A stretch of 64,000 nucleotides of DNA from Futiania mangrovi (GCF_024158125.1 NZ_JAMZFT010000003.1:186001-250000); one strand, 5' to 3'; shown: positions 16,189 through 27,548, numbered from the stretch's first letter. Translations and numbers: made by a program. The notes: generated by a model from the letters alone, not told the origin.

Positions 16189-16932
16189 ATGAGCAGCAAC
16201 CAACCCCAGCGGACGATGATTCTGACCGGTGCCTCGCGCGGCATCGGCCACGCAACCGTCAAGCGCTTCTCCTCGGCTGGCTGGCGGGTCATCACCTGTT
16301 CGCGCCATGCCTTTCCCGAGGATTGCCCGTGGGAGGCGGGGCCGGAGGATCACATCCAGGTCGACCTCTCCGATCCGCGCAACCTTGCCGACGCCGTGGG
16401 CGAGATGCGCTCGCGGCTGAAGGGCGGGCGGCTCGACGCGCTCGTCAACAATGCCGCGATCAGCCCCAAGGGCGACGGCGGCGCGCGTCTCAACACGATC
16501 ACCACGCCGATGGAGACGTGGGCTGCCGTCTTCCAGGTCAATTTCTTCGCGCCCGTGACGCTCGCCCGCGGCCTGCTGGCGGAGCTTGAGGCCGCGAAGG
16601 GCTCCATCGTCAACGTGACGTCCATCGCGGGCGTGCGCGTCCATCCCTTCGCGGGCACGGCCTATGCGACGTCGAAGGCCGCGCTGGCGGCGCTCACGCG
16701 CGAGATGGCGCACGATTTCGGGCCGCACGGCGTGCGCGTCAACGCCATCGCGCCGGGCGAAATCGAGACGGCGATTCTCTCCCCCGGCACCGAGAAGCTG
16801 GTGGACGAGATCCCCTTGCGCCGCCTCGGCAAGCCGGAGGAGGTGGCGCGCGCCATCTACTATCTCTGCACCGCCGAAAGCTCCTATGTGAACGGGGCGG
16901 AGCTGCACATCAACGGCGGCCAGCACGTCTGA
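16189..16932 (+). CDS. SDR family oxidoreductase
   Basis: 247-residue short-chain dehydrogenase/reductase. TGASRGIG at residues 13-20 is the NAD(P)-binding turn and NNAA lies near 87-90. The catalytic set is Ser145, Tyr159 and Lys163 (AYATSKAAL). The C-terminal YVNGAELHINGGQHV is typical of the classical family. The cofactor and substrate cannot be told. The gene is divergent from the Gly/His-rich gene and convergent with the aminotransferase. A GC-rich hairpin lies between the two convergent ends. Confidence 0.9.
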   Translation: MSSNQPQRTMILTGASRGIGHATVKRFSSAGWRVITCSRHAFPEDCPWEAGPEDHIQVDLSDPRNLADAVGEMRSRLKGGRLDALVNNAAISPKGDGGARLNTITTPMETWAAVFQVNFFAPVTLARGLLAELEAAKGSIVNVTSIAGVRVHPFAGTAYATSKAALAALTREMAHDFGPHGVRVNAIAPGEIETAILSPGTEKLVDEIPLRRLGKPEEVARAIYYLCTAESSYVNGAELHINGGQHV

Positions 16933-16959
16933 CGCTGCCCGCCTCTCCTCCATGCGAAA

Positions 16960-16989
16960 CGGGCGGGTGGCCTGCCAAGCCCCCGCCCG
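16960..16989. terminator. Bidirectional hairpin between convergent SDR and aminotransferase genes
   Basis: CGGGCGGG at 16960-16967 pairs with CCCGCCCG at 16982-16989 across a 14-nt loop. It lies midway between the two convergent stop codons. T-runs are poor, so the call is moderate. Confidence 0.45.
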
Positions 16990-17017
16990 CTCCCGATGCG
17001 TCCGTTTTGCCTGCGGG

Positions 17018-18406
17018 TTACGCCGCCGCCGCGCGCAGGCCTTCCTTGTTCACCCACGCCTCGGTCTCGTCGAGCGCGCGCTCATAGCGGTCGAACAGCT
17101 CGCCGACCTCGTCCTCGGTGATGATCATCGGCGGGCAGAGCGCGATGGACTCCCCGATCGCGCGCACGATCAGGCCGTGCTTCTCCATGAACTTCGCGCA
17201 CTGCGCGCCGACGCCCGCCTTCGGGTCGAACGGCCGCCGCGTCGTCTTGTCGGCGACCAGTTCCGCCGCGCCGAGCAGTCCGCGCCCGCGCGCCTCGCCC
17301 ACCAGCGGATGGTCGGCGAGCGCGTGGAGCCGCTTCAGGAAGGTGGGCGTCACGCCGCGCACATGATCCAGGATGTTGCGCTTCTGGTAGATCTCCAGCG
17401 TCTTCGCCCCGATGGCCGCGCCCAGCGGGTGCCCGCCATAGGTGAAGCCGTGGCCGAACAGGCCGATCTTCGCCGACGCCTGCTCCATCGCCTCGTACAT
17501 GAAGTCGGGAATCATCACAGCGCCCAGCGGCGCATAGGCCGAGGTCAGCTGCTTGGCCGACGAGATCGTGTGCGGCTTCATGTTCATGGTCTGCGCGCCC
17601 CACCAGTTGCCGGTGCGGCAGAAGCCGTTGATGACCTCGTCGTCGATCAGCAGGATGTCGTGGCGGTCGAGCACCTGCTGGATTGCCGGGAAATATGTCT
17701 CCGGCGGCACCAGCACACCCCCTGCGCCCATGATCGGCTCGGCGATGAAGGCCGCGACCGTGTCCGGGCCTTCGCGCGCGATCAGTTCTTCGAGATCGCG
17801 GACCAGGCGGGCGACGAAGTCCTCCTCCGTCTCGCCCGGCTCCCCGAAGCGGTAGAAGTGCGGGCACGTCGTGTGCTTCACGAAGTCGAGCGGCAGATCC
17901 CAGTCGATGTGGTTGTAGGGCAGCCCGGTCAGCGAGGCCGACGCGATCGTGACCCCGTGATAGGCCTTCATGCGGCTGATGATCTTCTTCTTCTTCGGCC
18001 GCCCGATGGCGTTGTTGTAGTACCAGACGAGCTTGATCTGCGTGTCGTTCGCCTCCGACCCGGACGAGGTGAAGAAGACCTTGGAGATCGGCACCGGCGC
18101 GACCTCCTTCAGCTTCTCGGCGAGCGCGACCTGCGGCTCCGTCCCCTTGCCCGCGAAATTGTGGTAGTAGGCGAGCTTCCTCAGCTGCTCGATGCCCGCC
18201 TCGATCAGTTCCTCGTCGCCCCAGCCGAGGCCGGTGCACCACAGGCCCGACATGGCCTCGATATATTCCTTGCCCTGGTCGTCGCGCACGAAGATGCCCT
18301 TGCCGCTGTCCAGCATCATCGGGCCGGTCTGGCGGATCTTGTGCAGCGGCGTATAGGGGTGGACCACGTTTTCCAGGTCGCGGACCTGCATGTTGGTGAG
18401 CGGCAT
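17018..18406 (-). CDS. Class III PLP-dependent aminotransferase (putrescine/omega-amino acid type)
   Basis: 462 residues. Class III aminotransferases move an amino group from omega-amino acids, polyamines or related amines to a keto acid such as pyruvate. The SSAKQLTSAYAPLG segment carries the PLP Lys (about 285), the LIDDEVINGFCRTG motif binds the pyridine N, and TSSGSEANDTQIKL is the phosphate-binding region. The closest group by eye is the SpuC-like putrescine:pyruvate type. The ATG at 18406 is preferred to the GTG at 18415 because GGAG sits at 18415-18418, eight nucleotides upstream. Exact substrate unknown. Confidence 0.88.
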   Translation of the reverse strand: MPLTNMQVRDLENVVHPYTPLHKIRQTGPMMLDSGKGIFVRDDQGKEYIEAMSGLWCTGLGWGDEELIEAGIEQLRKLAYYHNFAGKGTEPQVALAEKLKEVAPVPISKVFFTSSGSEANDTQIKLVWYYNNAIGRPKKKKIISRMKAYHGVTIASASLTGLPYNHIDWDLPLDFVKHTTCPHFYRFGEPGETEEDFVARLVRDLEELIAREGPDTVAAFIAEPIMGAGGVLVPPETYFPAIQQVLDRHDILLIDDEVINGFCRTGNWWGAQTMNMKPHTISSAKQLTSAYAPLGAVMIPDFMYEAMEQASAKIGLFGHGFTYGGHPLGAAIGAKTLEIYQKRNILDHVRGVTPTFLKRLHALADHPLVGEARGRGLLGAAELVADKTTRRPFDPKAGVGAQCAKFMEKHGLIVRAIGESIALCPPMIITEDEVGELFDRYERALDETEAWVNKEGLRAAAA

Positions 18407-18785
18407 CGCACGCACTCCGGTCTTTTTTGTGAAATTGACGCGGGCGACATCCTACTCCGCTGGCCCCGTCCCCTGTAAAGCCGCTTGGGGCGCGCCATCA
18501 GCCCTGCGCGGGGCGCTTGGGGCCGCCCCTCCCGCCACGGCCTCCGCACATCGGGATGCGGCCCGCCAGACTGTAAATAATCCCTTGCACATGGTTAATT
18601 TGATTGTTACAAAAAGGGACACTCGTGCGAAACGGATGTCTGACCGGCGCGGGGCTTATGCGATCCGGTCAGCGTCCAGCCACGTCTCCTCAAAGACATC
18701 GCTGCCCGGATCCCATGCCCCCGCCGCAAGGCTCCCTCTGGCGGGTTGCGTTACACAGGGTTGCCTTGACACGGAGGAAGGGAAC
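18407..18785. other. 379-bp intergenic region upstream of the Gly/Asp-rich gene
   Basis: No gene is seen in the long spacer between the divergent aminotransferase and the Gly/Asp-rich gene. It holds the minus-strand start region near 18407-18425 and an AT-rich patch at about 18570-18625 containing the predicted promoter. The last 100 bp are GC-rich. Confidence 0.5.
18585..18613 (+). promoter_or_regulatory. Predicted sigma-70-type promoter for the Gly/Asp-rich gene
   Basis: TTGCAC (18585-18590), a 17-bp AT-rich spacer, then TACAAA (18608-18613). It is the only AT-rich stretch in the 379-bp spacer upstream of the orphan gene at 18786. The resulting 5' leader would be about 165 nt. Confidence 0.4.
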
Positions 18786-19445
18786 ATGGCTTTCGCCGAC
18801 TTCAATACGGGCGGGATCGATGACTTCAGTTCGGGCGCGGACATCGCCCCGGTCGGCGGCGCCGACTTCCAGGTCGCGCTCGGAAACACTGCGGGCGGCA
18901 GCGACGGTATCGGCCTTACCACGCGGACAGGCGTGCCGAGTAACAATCAGTTCACCTTCACCGGCGACAACGCGGACGACCTGCGATCGGCGGCCGGAAA
19001 CGTGGTGCTCACCCTGTCTCCGGCACAGGTGGTCGACGTCGTGAGCATGGCTGAAGGCCAGGCTCCGGGCACGGACCTGACCCTGAACTCCGTCGTGTCG
19101 CTCGGCGGCGACAACGGCCACATCGCGATCTTCGACAGCCAGCAGAGGCCCGACGGCATCGGCCGGTACGACCCGCAGACCATCGGCGCCGCGGTGCATA
19201 TCGCCGAGGACGGCACCCTGTCCCCCGTCGACGCATCGTTCTACGGCGGCTCGCGGGACGGTGGCATGACCATGCGCTTCAACGATGCGGTTTCTGTCAA
19301 TGGCACGTCCCAGACGGGCGTGCAGATCGACATCGCGCGCACGTCGGCCGACAGCTTCGGCGGCAACAGCGTCATGGAAGCCCAGGTCTATGCGGGCGGG
19401 ACCTACTACCCGCTCGACGCCTCCACGGTCAGCTACCAGCACTGA
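18786..19445 (+). CDS. Orphan Gly/Asp/Ser-rich protein of unknown function
   Basis: 219 residues, not recognised. It has no signal peptide or membrane segment. Composition is high in Gly, Asp, Ala, Ser, Thr and Asn, with few Lys and Cys, and it alternates polar and hydrophobic residues like a beta-rich exported or surface protein (for example VSLGGDNGHIAIFDS and MTMRFNDAVSVNG). No RTX nonapeptides were found. The ATG at 18786 is selected by a strong GGAGGAAGG at 18774-18782, and a strong terminator follows. Like the Gly/His-rich gene it is a single-gene unit with a strong ribosome-binding site. Confidence 0.7.
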   Translation: MAFADFNTGGIDDFSSGADIAPVGGADFQVALGNTAGGSDGIGLTTRTGVPSNNQFTFTGDNADDLRSAAGNVVLTLSPAQVVDVVSMAEGQAPGTDLTLNSVVSLGGDNGHIAIFDSQQRPDGIGRYDPQTIGAAVHIAEDGTLSPVDASFYGGSRDGGMTMRFNDAVSVNGTSQTGVQIDIARTSADSFGGNSVMEAQVYAGGTYYPLDASTVSYQH

Positions 19446-19496
19446 CGGCCGGTGGGGTCCGCCCCGCCGCCGCCCTGCATTCCCGAGAACCACCGA

Positions 19497-19533
19497 CCGG
19501 CCCGGCGCCTTCCGCCCGGGCCGGTTTGCTTTT
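19497..19533 (+). terminator. Rho-independent terminator of the Gly/Asp-rich gene
   Basis: A perfect 9-bp stem CCGGCCCGG (19497-19505) and CCGGGCCGG (19516-19524) with a 10-nt loop, followed by TTTGCTTTT (19525-19533). It ends the plus-strand orphan gene 52 nt after its stop codon. Confidence 0.9.
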
Positions 19534-19745
19534 GCTGCGAGTTGAACGCGATCGCACCGCACCCCATGGCTTCAGTACCGGAGACCTGCAAGCGCATGGC
19601 GCGCAGACAAAAACCCTCATTCATGCAATAAATGATTTCTTCAATTTGCCTGGATAGCCTCCGCCTGCACGTACTGTGAGATTCCGCCGCCCGCAGGCGA
19701 CCGAATTAACGCAGATCGCACTCAGCACGGGGTTCCATTTGCGCC

Positions 19746-20693
19746 ATGATTTTCGTTCTCGGTAGCGGCCGCTCCGGCACCACATGGCTGGCGAAGATTT
19801 TCGACAGCCACCCCGATACGCTTTACAGGCACGAACCGGACGCAAGTTTTCTCGACCCTCTCCTGCCATTTCTTCCTGCACGGGAAGAATTTGACACCCA
19901 CGCCGCACGCGCCGCGGCCTATCTGCACGCGCTGCCGCACCAACGCGATCTGAAGTCGGCGGGCAGCCTGCCCGTTTTTCCCAAATCCTACCGGCCCGGG
20001 CTCCTTCAGGTGCCGCACCGCTGGGCCGTCATGGCCTGCAAGGCGGCTGGCCGTCTGCCGGGCCTCGGAGGCCTGCGCATCCCCGACCTCGCCCGCACGG
20101 CCCAGGCCGTCCCGGTGGTCAAGTCCGTCAACTCGATGGGCCGTGCCGGTCTCTTCCTCCATGCCATGCCGGAGATGCGCCTCATTCACATCGTTCGGCA
20201 CCCGTGCGGGCACATCGGCTCTCGTATTCGCGGCGCGAAGCTCGGGTTGATGTCGGACCGGAACTATCTCGATGCCCTGTGCGGCCTTGCCGAGGCGCGC
20301 GCGCTCGGCTTCACGAGCGAACGGGTCTCTCAAATGAGCCAGCCCCAGAGGATGGCTGTCGCCTGGGCCATCAAGAACGAAAAGGCGATGGCCGAGATCG
20401 AGGGCAATCCAAACGCCCGCACCGTCGTTTACGAGGATCTGTGCGCCGATCCCGTGAGCGTGGCGAAAGACCTCTTCGCCTTTGCAGGCCTCCCGTGGTC
20501 CGAGCAGACTGCCGCCTTCCTGGGCGAGAGCACGACGAGCAGCGATTCCCGCTATTTCGGCGTGAACCGGGTCTCGCGCGACGAAGCGCTGAAATGGCGC
20601 AAGGAATTCTCCGAGGCGGACGTCGCCGGCATCCGGGAGATCGTCGCGGGCTCCAGGGCCGCCGCGCTCTATGAGGACCGCCAGCTACTCTGA
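19746..20693 (+). CDS. PAPS-dependent sulfotransferase family protein
   Basis: 315 residues of the P-loop sulfotransferase fold. GSGRSGTTWL at residues 6-15 is the 5'-phosphosulfate-binding loop and RHPCGHIGSRI at about 151-161 is the 3'-phosphate-binding motif. The VYEDLCADP block and the C-terminal region fit. Members transfer sulfate from PAPS to carbohydrate, lipid or protein acceptors, and the acceptor is unknown. The ATG was chosen because the first residues run straight into the P-loop. The preceding 300-bp spacer (19446-19745) holds the terminator and an AT-rich stretch at 19600-19680. Confidence 0.85.
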   Translation: MIFVLGSGRSGTTWLAKIFDSHPDTLYRHEPDASFLDPLLPFLPAREEFDTHAARAAAYLHALPHQRDLKSAGSLPVFPKSYRPGLLQVPHRWAVMACKAAGRLPGLGGLRIPDLARTAQAVPVVKSVNSMGRAGLFLHAMPEMRLIHIVRHPCGHIGSRIRGAKLGLMSDRNYLDALCGLAEARALGFTSERVSQMSQPQRMAVAWAIKNEKAMAEIEGNPNARTVVYEDLCADPVSVAKDLFAFAGLPWSEQTAAFLGESTTSSDSRYFGVNRVSRDEALKWRKEFSEADVAGIREIVAGSRAAALYEDRQLL

Positions 20694-20777
20694 TCCCCTT
20701 CCCCCTTGGACATCGGCGCGTTCCGGGCCTAAATCAGGCCCAAGAGGACAAGAACACGCTTTCAGGGAGGGATGCCC

Positions 20778-22415
20778 ATGCTCGGGCTGATGCAGGACTG
20801 GCCGCTTCTGTGCACGAAGATCCTCGACCACGCCGCCACCTACCACGGCGGTCGTCCGGTCGTGACCCGTACGGTCGAGGGGCCGATCCACCGCACCACC
20901 TATGCCGACATCCATCTGCGCGCGCGCAAGGTCGCCCAGGCGCTCGTCCGCGACGGCATCGGCTTCGGCGACCGGGTGGCGACCATGGCGACCAACACCT
21001 ACCGCCATCTCGAGGCGTGGTACGGCATCCTCGGCATCGGCGCGGTCTACCACACCGTCAACCCGCGTCTCTTCCACGACCAGATCGTCTACATCATGAA
21101 CCATGCGGAGGACCGCATCCTTCTCGTCGACGCGCCCTTCGTGCCGATCATCGAGGCGAACAGGGACCAGCTTCCCAAACTCGAGAAGGTCGTCGTGCTG
21201 TGCGGGCCGGAGGACCTGCCGGCCTCCGGCCTCGACCTCGTCTCCTTCGAGGACTGGATCGCGCCCGGCGACGGCGATTTCGCCTGGGCGGCCTTCGACG
21301 AGAACACGGCCGCCGGCATGTGCTACACCTCCGGCACGACGGGCAATCCGAAGGGCGTGGTCTACTCCCATCGCTCCAACGTGCTGCACGCGCTGGCGGT
21401 CAGCGTGCCGGACATGCTGAACCTCTCGATGAACGACGTCGTGATGCCCGTGGTGCCGCTGTTCCACGCGAACGGCTGGTCGCTCGCCTTCTCCGCGCCG
21501 CTTAACGGCTCCGCCCTCGTCATGCCCGGCGCGCGCATGGACGGCGAGGCGATCTACGAGCTTCTGGAGACCGAGAAGGTTAGCTTCACCGCCGCCGTCC
21601 CGACCGTGTGGCTGATGCTGCTGCAGCACATGGAGAAGCACGATCTGCGCCTCACGCATCTGAAGCGGGTCGCGATCGGCGGTTCTGCAGTGCCGCGCGC
21701 CATGATCGAGAAGTTCCAGGACAATTACGGGGTCGAGGTCATCCACGCCTGGGGCATGACGGAGATGAGCCCCATCGGTTCCGGCGGCACCATCAAGCCG
21801 GAGTACCGGCACCTCACCGGCGCGGCGAAGGTCGACCTGCAACTGAAGCAGGGCCACCCGCCCTTCACGGTCGAGATGAAGATCACCGACGACGCGGGCA
21901 AGCCGCTGCCATGGGACGGCAAGACCTTCGGCCGGCTCAAGGTTCGGGGCCCGTGCGTCGCGCGCTCCTATTTCCGCGGCGAGGGGGGCGAGATCCTCGA
22001 CGAGCAGGGTTTCTTCGACACCGGCGACGTTTCCACCATGGACCCGCACGGCTACATGCACATCACCGACCGGGCCAAGGACGTGATCAAGTCGGGCGGC
22101 GAGTGGATTTCCTCCATCGACCTTGAGAACGAGGCCGTGGGCTGCCCCGGCGTCGCCGAAGCCGCGGTGATCGGCGTCGCGCATCCGAAGTGGGACGAGC
22201 GGCCGCTCCTCGTCATCGTGCGCAAGGAGGGGGCCGACGTGACCAAGGAGCAGGTGCTGGATCACCTCGCAAGCCGCGTGGCGAAGCTCTGGATGCCGGA
22301 CGACGTCGTATTCGTGGACGAGATCCCGCACACCGCCACCGGCAAGATCCAGAAGATGACGCTCAGGGAGCAGTTCTCGGACTACAAGCTGCCGACCGTC
22401 GACGCCGCCGAATGA
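20778..22415 (+). CDS. Fatty-acid--CoA ligase (AMP-binding; AlkK-like)
   Basis: Activates medium- or long-chain fatty acids to acyl-CoA through an acyl-adenylate. 545 residues. AMP-binding P-loop [16 protein letters not shown], the WGMTEMSP motif, the [19 protein letters not shown] hinge and the catalytic Lys in [10 protein letters not shown] are all present. A GGGAGGG at 20765-20771 lies directly before the ATG at 20772, which would leave no spacing. The ATG at 20778 (six-nt spacing) is therefore chosen. The protein resembles AlkK. Its neighbours do not reveal a pathway. Confidence 0.88.
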   Translation: MLGLMQDWPLLCTKILDHAATYHGGRPVVTRTVEGPIHRTTYADIHLRARKVAQALVRDGIGFGDRVATMATNTYRHLEAWYGILGIGAVYHTVNPRLFHDQIVYIMNHAEDRILLVDAPFVPIIEANRDQLPKLEKVVVLCGPEDLPASGLDLVSFEDWIAPGDGDFAWAAFDENTAAGMCYTSGTTGNPKGVVYSHRSNVLHALAVSVPDMLNLSMNDVVMPVVPLFHANGWSLAFSAPLNGSALVMPGARMDGEAIYELLETEKVSFTAAVPTVWLMLLQHMEKHDLRLTHLKRVAIGGSAVPRAMIEKFQDNYGVEVIHAWGMTEMSPIGSGGTIKPEYRHLTGAAKVDLQLKQGHPPFTVEMKITDDAGKPLPWDGKTFGRLKVRGPCVARSYFRGEGGEILDEQGFFDTGDVSTMDPHGYMHITDRAKDVIKSGGEWISSIDLENEAVGCPGVAEAAVIGVAHPKWDERPLLVIVRKEGADVTKEQVLDHLASRVAKLWMPDDVVFVDEIPHTATGKIQKMTLREQFSDYKLPTVDAAE

Positions 22416-22515
22416 CGGCGCGCCGGGGGTGGGTGCCCCAAGGCCGTTAATGCGTTCTTCGTGCCGATGGCCTATAGACGGGGCCATCCCCCGTACGGTT
22501 CACCTGTAGACGGCC

Positions 22516-24057
22516 ATGACCGACACCCCTCCGCCCGCTCCCCCGGCGCCCGATCCTTTCAAGGGAAAGTCCACGCGCCATCACATGGTGGTGGGCACGG
22601 CATGGATGACCGCGCTGCGCTGGGGCATCCGGGGCATCGGCCTCATCTCCACGATCATCCTCGCGCGGCTTCTGGCGCCGGAGGATTTCGGCCTCGTCGC
22701 CATCGCCATGCTGTCGGTCGCCTTCCTGGAGGTGATGACCGACACCGGCCTGCGCTCGGCGCTGATCCGGCACGAGGCGCCGGAGCGTGCGCACTACGAT
22801 ACGGCCTTCACGCTCAATTTCCTCGTCGCGCTCGTGCTCTTCACCGCACAGGTCTCGCTCGCGGCCCCGCTCGCCCGTTTCTTCGACGCGCCCGCGGCGG
22901 AGCTTCTGATCAAGCTGCTTGCCTTCCGCACGCTGCTGCTGGGCCTGGAGAACATCGCGACCGTGAACTTCATGCGCGATCTCGCCTACGCGCGCGATTT
23001 CCGCTTCAACGTGGCGACCAAGCTGATCTCGGCGGTCCTGACGGTCACGGTGGCCGTGATCCTGAGGAACTACTGGGCGCTGGTCATCGGCCTGATCGGC
23101 GCCTCGGCGATCCGCACGGTCCTGTCCTACTGGCTGGTGCCCTACCTGCCGCGGCCGAACCTCTCGAAGACGCGGGAGCTTCTGGGCTTCTCCACCCTGA
23201 TGATCCTCCAGAACTATGCGCTCTGGTTCAACGCGAAGGTCGACCAGATCGTTGTGGGCCGGATGTTCTCGACCGAAGCCATGGGCATCTACGCGGTCGG
23301 CAGCGACGTAGGCCAGTTCGCCACGGCCGAGCTTGTGGCCCCCTTGCGCCGCGCGCTCTTCCCGATCTTCGCCAAGCTGTCCGTCACCCCGCGCGAGCTT
23401 GTCGTCCACTACCGGCAGAGCTTCGCGGTAATCGCGCTGATCTGCACCTCCGTCGGCACCGGCATCGCGCTGGTGTCGCGCGACCTCGTCCTCGTCGCCT
23501 TCGGGGAGAAATGGATCGAACTCGCGACCGTCATCCCCTGGATTGCCCTCGCCGGCGGCCTGCAGGTCCTGGGCAACATGACGGCGACCCTGATGCAGGC
23601 AGTGGGCCGGCCCGCCTACACGACGATCCTGCAATACGTCACGCTCGCCATGATGGCGGTTGCCCTGCCGCTCGGCGGCATGATGGGCGGGATCGAGGGG
23701 GTGGCGCTCGGCCGCATGGCGGTCATGGTGCTGTTCGTACCGATGAGCTTCCTCGCGATCACGCGCGCCCTGCCGCTCACCTGGGGCCACATGGTCATGG
23801 AGCTGTGGCGCCCCGTCGTCGCCTCGGCGGTGATGGCGGGCGTGCTCGTCTTCCTCGTGCCGCCGGACTGGTCGGCCTCGCCGCTCGTGCGGCTGATAGG
23901 CGACTCCCTGCTCGGCGCTGTGGTCTTCGCCGTCGTGCTGCTGGGCTTGTGGACCGCCGCCGGCCGCCCGCCGGGGGTCGAGGCTTTCACCCTGCGCGCG
24001 CTCCGCACCCGCAGCTTCACAGCGACCGGCCCGGGCGCAAGCGGCCCGGCCAGCTAG
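22516..24057 (+). CDS. Polysaccharide/lipopolysaccharide flippase (Wzx-type, MOP superfamily)
   Basis: 513 residues with about 12 predicted helices, starting after a Pro-rich N-terminal tail. The LLAPEDFGLVAIAMLSV segment, a TDTGLRSALI motif and the mid-protein FSTEAMGIYAVGSDV are typical of the O-antigen/exopolysaccharide translocase family. It probably moves a lipid-linked sugar across the inner membrane. No glycosyltransferase genes are adjacent, but the sulfotransferase 2 kb upstream could act on the same glycan; this is inference. Its end overlaps the convergent MBL gene by 4 nt. Confidence 0.82.
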   Translation: MTDTPPPAPPAPDPFKGKSTRHHMVVGTAWMTALRWGIRGIGLISTIILARLLAPEDFGLVAIAMLSVAFLEVMTDTGLRSALIRHEAPERAHYDTAFTLNFLVALVLFTAQVSLAAPLARFFDAPAAELLIKLLAFRTLLLGLENIATVNFMRDLAYARDFRFNVATKLISAVLTVTVAVILRNYWALVIGLIGASAIRTVLSYWLVPYLPRPNLSKTRELLGFSTLMILQNYALWFNAKVDQIVVGRMFSTEAMGIYAVGSDVGQFATAELVAPLRRALFPIFAKLSVTPRELVVHYRQSFAVIALICTSVGTGIALVSRDLVLVAFGEKWIELATVIPWIALAGGLQVLGNMTATLMQAVGRPAYTTILQYVTLAMMAVALPLGGMMGGIEGVALGRMAVMVLFVPMSFLAITRALPLTWGHMVMELWRPVVASAVMAGVLVFLVPPDWSASPLVRLIGDSLLGAVVFAVVLLGLWTAAGRPPGVEAFTLRALRTRSFTATGPGASGPAS

Positions 24058-24965
24058 CCGATCGACCCGCCCGGCGGGGCATAGCGCGCGCGCAAGGTCG
24101 CGGGCCCGTCGGCGCTGGCGCGGCCTTCGTCCACCATCTCCGCGAGATGCGCGAGGACGGAGCGCGCGGCCGCCGCGTGAAGCCGCGGGTCGAGGCCGAC
24201 ATAGATCCGCCGCACCATCTCCGGGATCGTCTCCACGCCGTCCGCCAGCACCTTTGCAATGGCCTGCTCACGCGCCTCCCTGTGGTCGAGGAAGGCCTGC
24301 ACGAAGCCGTGCGGGTCCGTGACGGGCGCGCCGTGCGCGGGGTAGTAGACGCGGTCCTCGCGCTCCAGCAGCAGCCGCAGCGAGCGCTTGTAGGCCGCCA
24401 TGTCCCCGTCCGGCGGCGAGATCACACTGGTCGACCACGCCATGACGTGATCGCCGGACAGCAGCGCGCCCTCCCGGTCCAGCGCGAAGCAGATGTGGTT
24501 CGAGGTGTGTCCCGGCGTGTGCACCGCGCTCACCCGCACGCCGCCCACGTCGACCGTGTCGCCGTGCCGGACCTCGACGTCGGGGCGGAAGTCCATGTCG
24601 CCGCCCTCCTCGACCGGCGTGTCCGGCCCCGCGCCCGACCCGTGCGGCCCGAAGCCATAGGTCGCAACCCCCGTCGCCTCCTTCAGCAGGGCGGCCGCCG
24701 GCGAATGGTCGAGGTGCGTGTGCGTCACCAGGATATGCGTGATCCGTTCGCCCTTCAGCGCCTTCAGGATCGCGGCCACGTGCGCCTCGTCGCGCGGGCC
24801 GGGATCGACGACCGCGACTTCCCCCTCGCCGATCACATAGGTGCCGGTCCCGGTGAAGGTGAACGGGCCCGGATTGTGCGCCTGGATGCGGCGCAGCTTC
24901 GGCCCCACGGGTTTCAGCACCTCATAGTCGCGGTCTGCCGTCTGGTCGAAGGGAATGCCGCTCAA
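24054..24965 (-). CDS. MBL-fold metallo-hydrolase (LACTB2-like)
   Basis: 303 residues. The metallo-beta-lactamase signature THTHLDHSP, the downstream HTPGHTSNHICF and LLSGDHVM ligands, and a C-terminal helical (winged) tail fit the LACTB2 / beta-lactamase-like class. The N-terminal NPGPFTFTGTGTYVIG is a family mark. A TTG at 24965 with GGGAG seven nucleotides upstream is chosen because homologs begin near SGIPFDQT; an in-frame ATG lies at 24992. The substrate (RNA or thioester) is unknown. Confidence 0.82.
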   Translation of the reverse strand: MSGIPFDQTADRDYEVLKPVGPKLRRIQAHNPGPFTFTGTGTYVIGEGEVAVVDPGPRDEAHVAAILKALKGERITHILVTHTHLDHSPAAALLKEATGVATYGFGPHGSGAGPDTPVEEGGDMDFRPDVEVRHGDTVDVGGVRVSAVHTPGHTSNHICFALDREGALLSGDHVMAWSTSVISPPDGDMAAYKRSLRLLLEREDRVYYPAHGAPVTDPHGFVQAFLDHREAREQAIAKVLADGVETIPEMVRRIYVGLDPRLHAAAARSVLAHLAEMVDEGRASADGPATLRARYAPPGGSIG

Positions 24966-25128
24966 GATCGTTCTCCCGCACCCTGCCCGCATTGTCCGCC
25001 GCGACTTCCGGCGCCGCCGGGCATGGCGCGCCGCGCGCGGATCGCGTATTCAAGGCTAGAGACGGGCGCGCGGCCCCGCAAGGCCGTGCGCACGCAACCG
25101 TCCGATGCTGTCGGGGGAGAGGCCCGCC

Positions 25129-26472
<1,344 letters not shown>

Positions 26473-26478
26473 GAGGGG

Positions 26479-26844
26479 TCAATAGAGCCTTCCGCCGTCC
26501 GGAACCCCTTGCTGCGGCTGGATCAGCACCACCTCGCCATCAGCGTCGGGCACGCCGAGCGTCAGCACCTCCGACATGAACTTGCCGATCTGGCGCGGCG
26601 GGAAATTGACGACCGCCAGCACCTGCCGCCCCGGCAACTCGTCCAGCGCGTAGTGCTTCGTGATCTGCGCGCTCGACTTGCGCACGCCGATCTCCGGCCC
26701 GAAATCGATCTTCAGCTTGAAGGCGGGCTTGCGCGCCTCCGGAAAGGCCTCGGCCTCCAGGATCGTTCCGACACGCACGTCAACCTTCAGGAAATCCCCG
26801 AACCCGATCTGCGGCGCGGGACCGCCCTCGCCGTCGGCGCTCAC
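26479..26844 (-). CDS. csaA: tRNA-binding domain protein (CsaA-like)
   Basis: 121 residues of the single tRNA-binding (EMAP/Myf) domain found in CsaA, a dimeric protein with reported chaperone activity. [25 protein letters not shown]-type sequence and the end [10 protein letters not shown] are standard. It starts at a GTG whose first bases overlap the TGA stop of the upstream TetR gene, with GGAGG upstream, so it is translationally coupled to that gene. It is convergent with the histidine kinase with only six bases between the stop codons. Confidence 0.85.
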   Translation of the reverse strand: MSADGEGGPAPQIGFGDFLKVDVRVGTILEAEAFPEARKPAFKLKIDFGPEIGVRKSSAQITKHYALDELPGRQVLAVVNFPPRQIGKFMSEVLTLGVPDADGEVVLIQPQQGVPDGGRLY

Positions 26845-27548
26845 GCACCGGCCTCCTGCATCTCCGGCGCGGCGTCCTCGCGTCCCCGCCTCGCTCCGCC
26901 GCAGCACGCCCGCTCCAGCCCGCGCATGATGCGGTCCGCGCGCGCAAGCTCCGCATCGAGCGCGGAGAGCGTGCGCGGCATCCCCTCCTCCGTTTCCGAG
27001 AGCCAGACCGGCAGGACGCGCGCCTGGATCAGCAGCAGCCCGCGGGCAAGTGCCGCCCCCTTCAGGCCGCCCGCCTCGATCCCCGCCGCCGCCAGCATCC
27101 AGCGCATGGAGGTGACCGCACCGCGCGCCGCGCACAGGGCCGCCAGCGGATCGCGCCCCCACTCCTCGCGCAGCCGGGCGATGGCGGGGCGATAGGGCTC
27201 CAGCGCCTCGAACCGGCTCATCGTCACGTCGAACAGGCGGTTGCGCGCGGTTTCGCCCGCGAGGTCGGCATCCTCCGCCGCCTCCAGCACCTGCGCATCG
27301 ATCCGCGCGCGGAAATGATCGAGGATCGCGTCCTTGCCCGCGACCGCACGGCGCATGTCGGCGAGCGTGACGCCCGCCTCCTCCGCGATCTCGGGCAGCG
27401 TGAGGGCACGCCAGCCACGTTCGGGGATCAGGCGCATCGCCGCGTCCACCACCCGGTCCGCGACGCGCGGCGCGGCCTTCGCACGCGCGCCCGATTTCGC
27501 CCGCGTGCCCGTCCCCGCCGCCTTCGTTCCGCTGTCCTTGCTGGCCAT
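26841..27548 (-). CDS. TetR/AcrR family (COQ9-like) transcriptional regulator
   Basis: 235 residues. An Ala/Lys-rich tail is followed by a TetR-type HTH (about 30-78: [20 protein letters not shown], then [18 protein letters not shown]). The C-terminal half ([20 protein letters not shown]) resembles the COQ9/TetR group common in alphaproteobacteria. The ATG at 27548 has GGGAG eight nucleotides upstream. Its end overlaps the start of the tRNA-binding protein gene by 4 nt. The regulated genes are unknown. Confidence 0.78.
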   Translation of the reverse strand: MASKDSGTKAAGTGTRAKSGARAKAAPRVADRVVDAAMRLIPERGWRALTLPEIAEEAGVTLADMRRAVAGKDAILDHFRARIDAQVLEAAEDADLAGETARNRLFDVTMSRFEALEPYRPAIARLREEWGRDPLAALCAARGAVTSMRWMLAAAGIEAGGLKGAALARGLLLIQARVLPVWLSETEEGMPRTLSALDAELARADRIMRGLERACCGGARRGREDAAPEMQEAGA

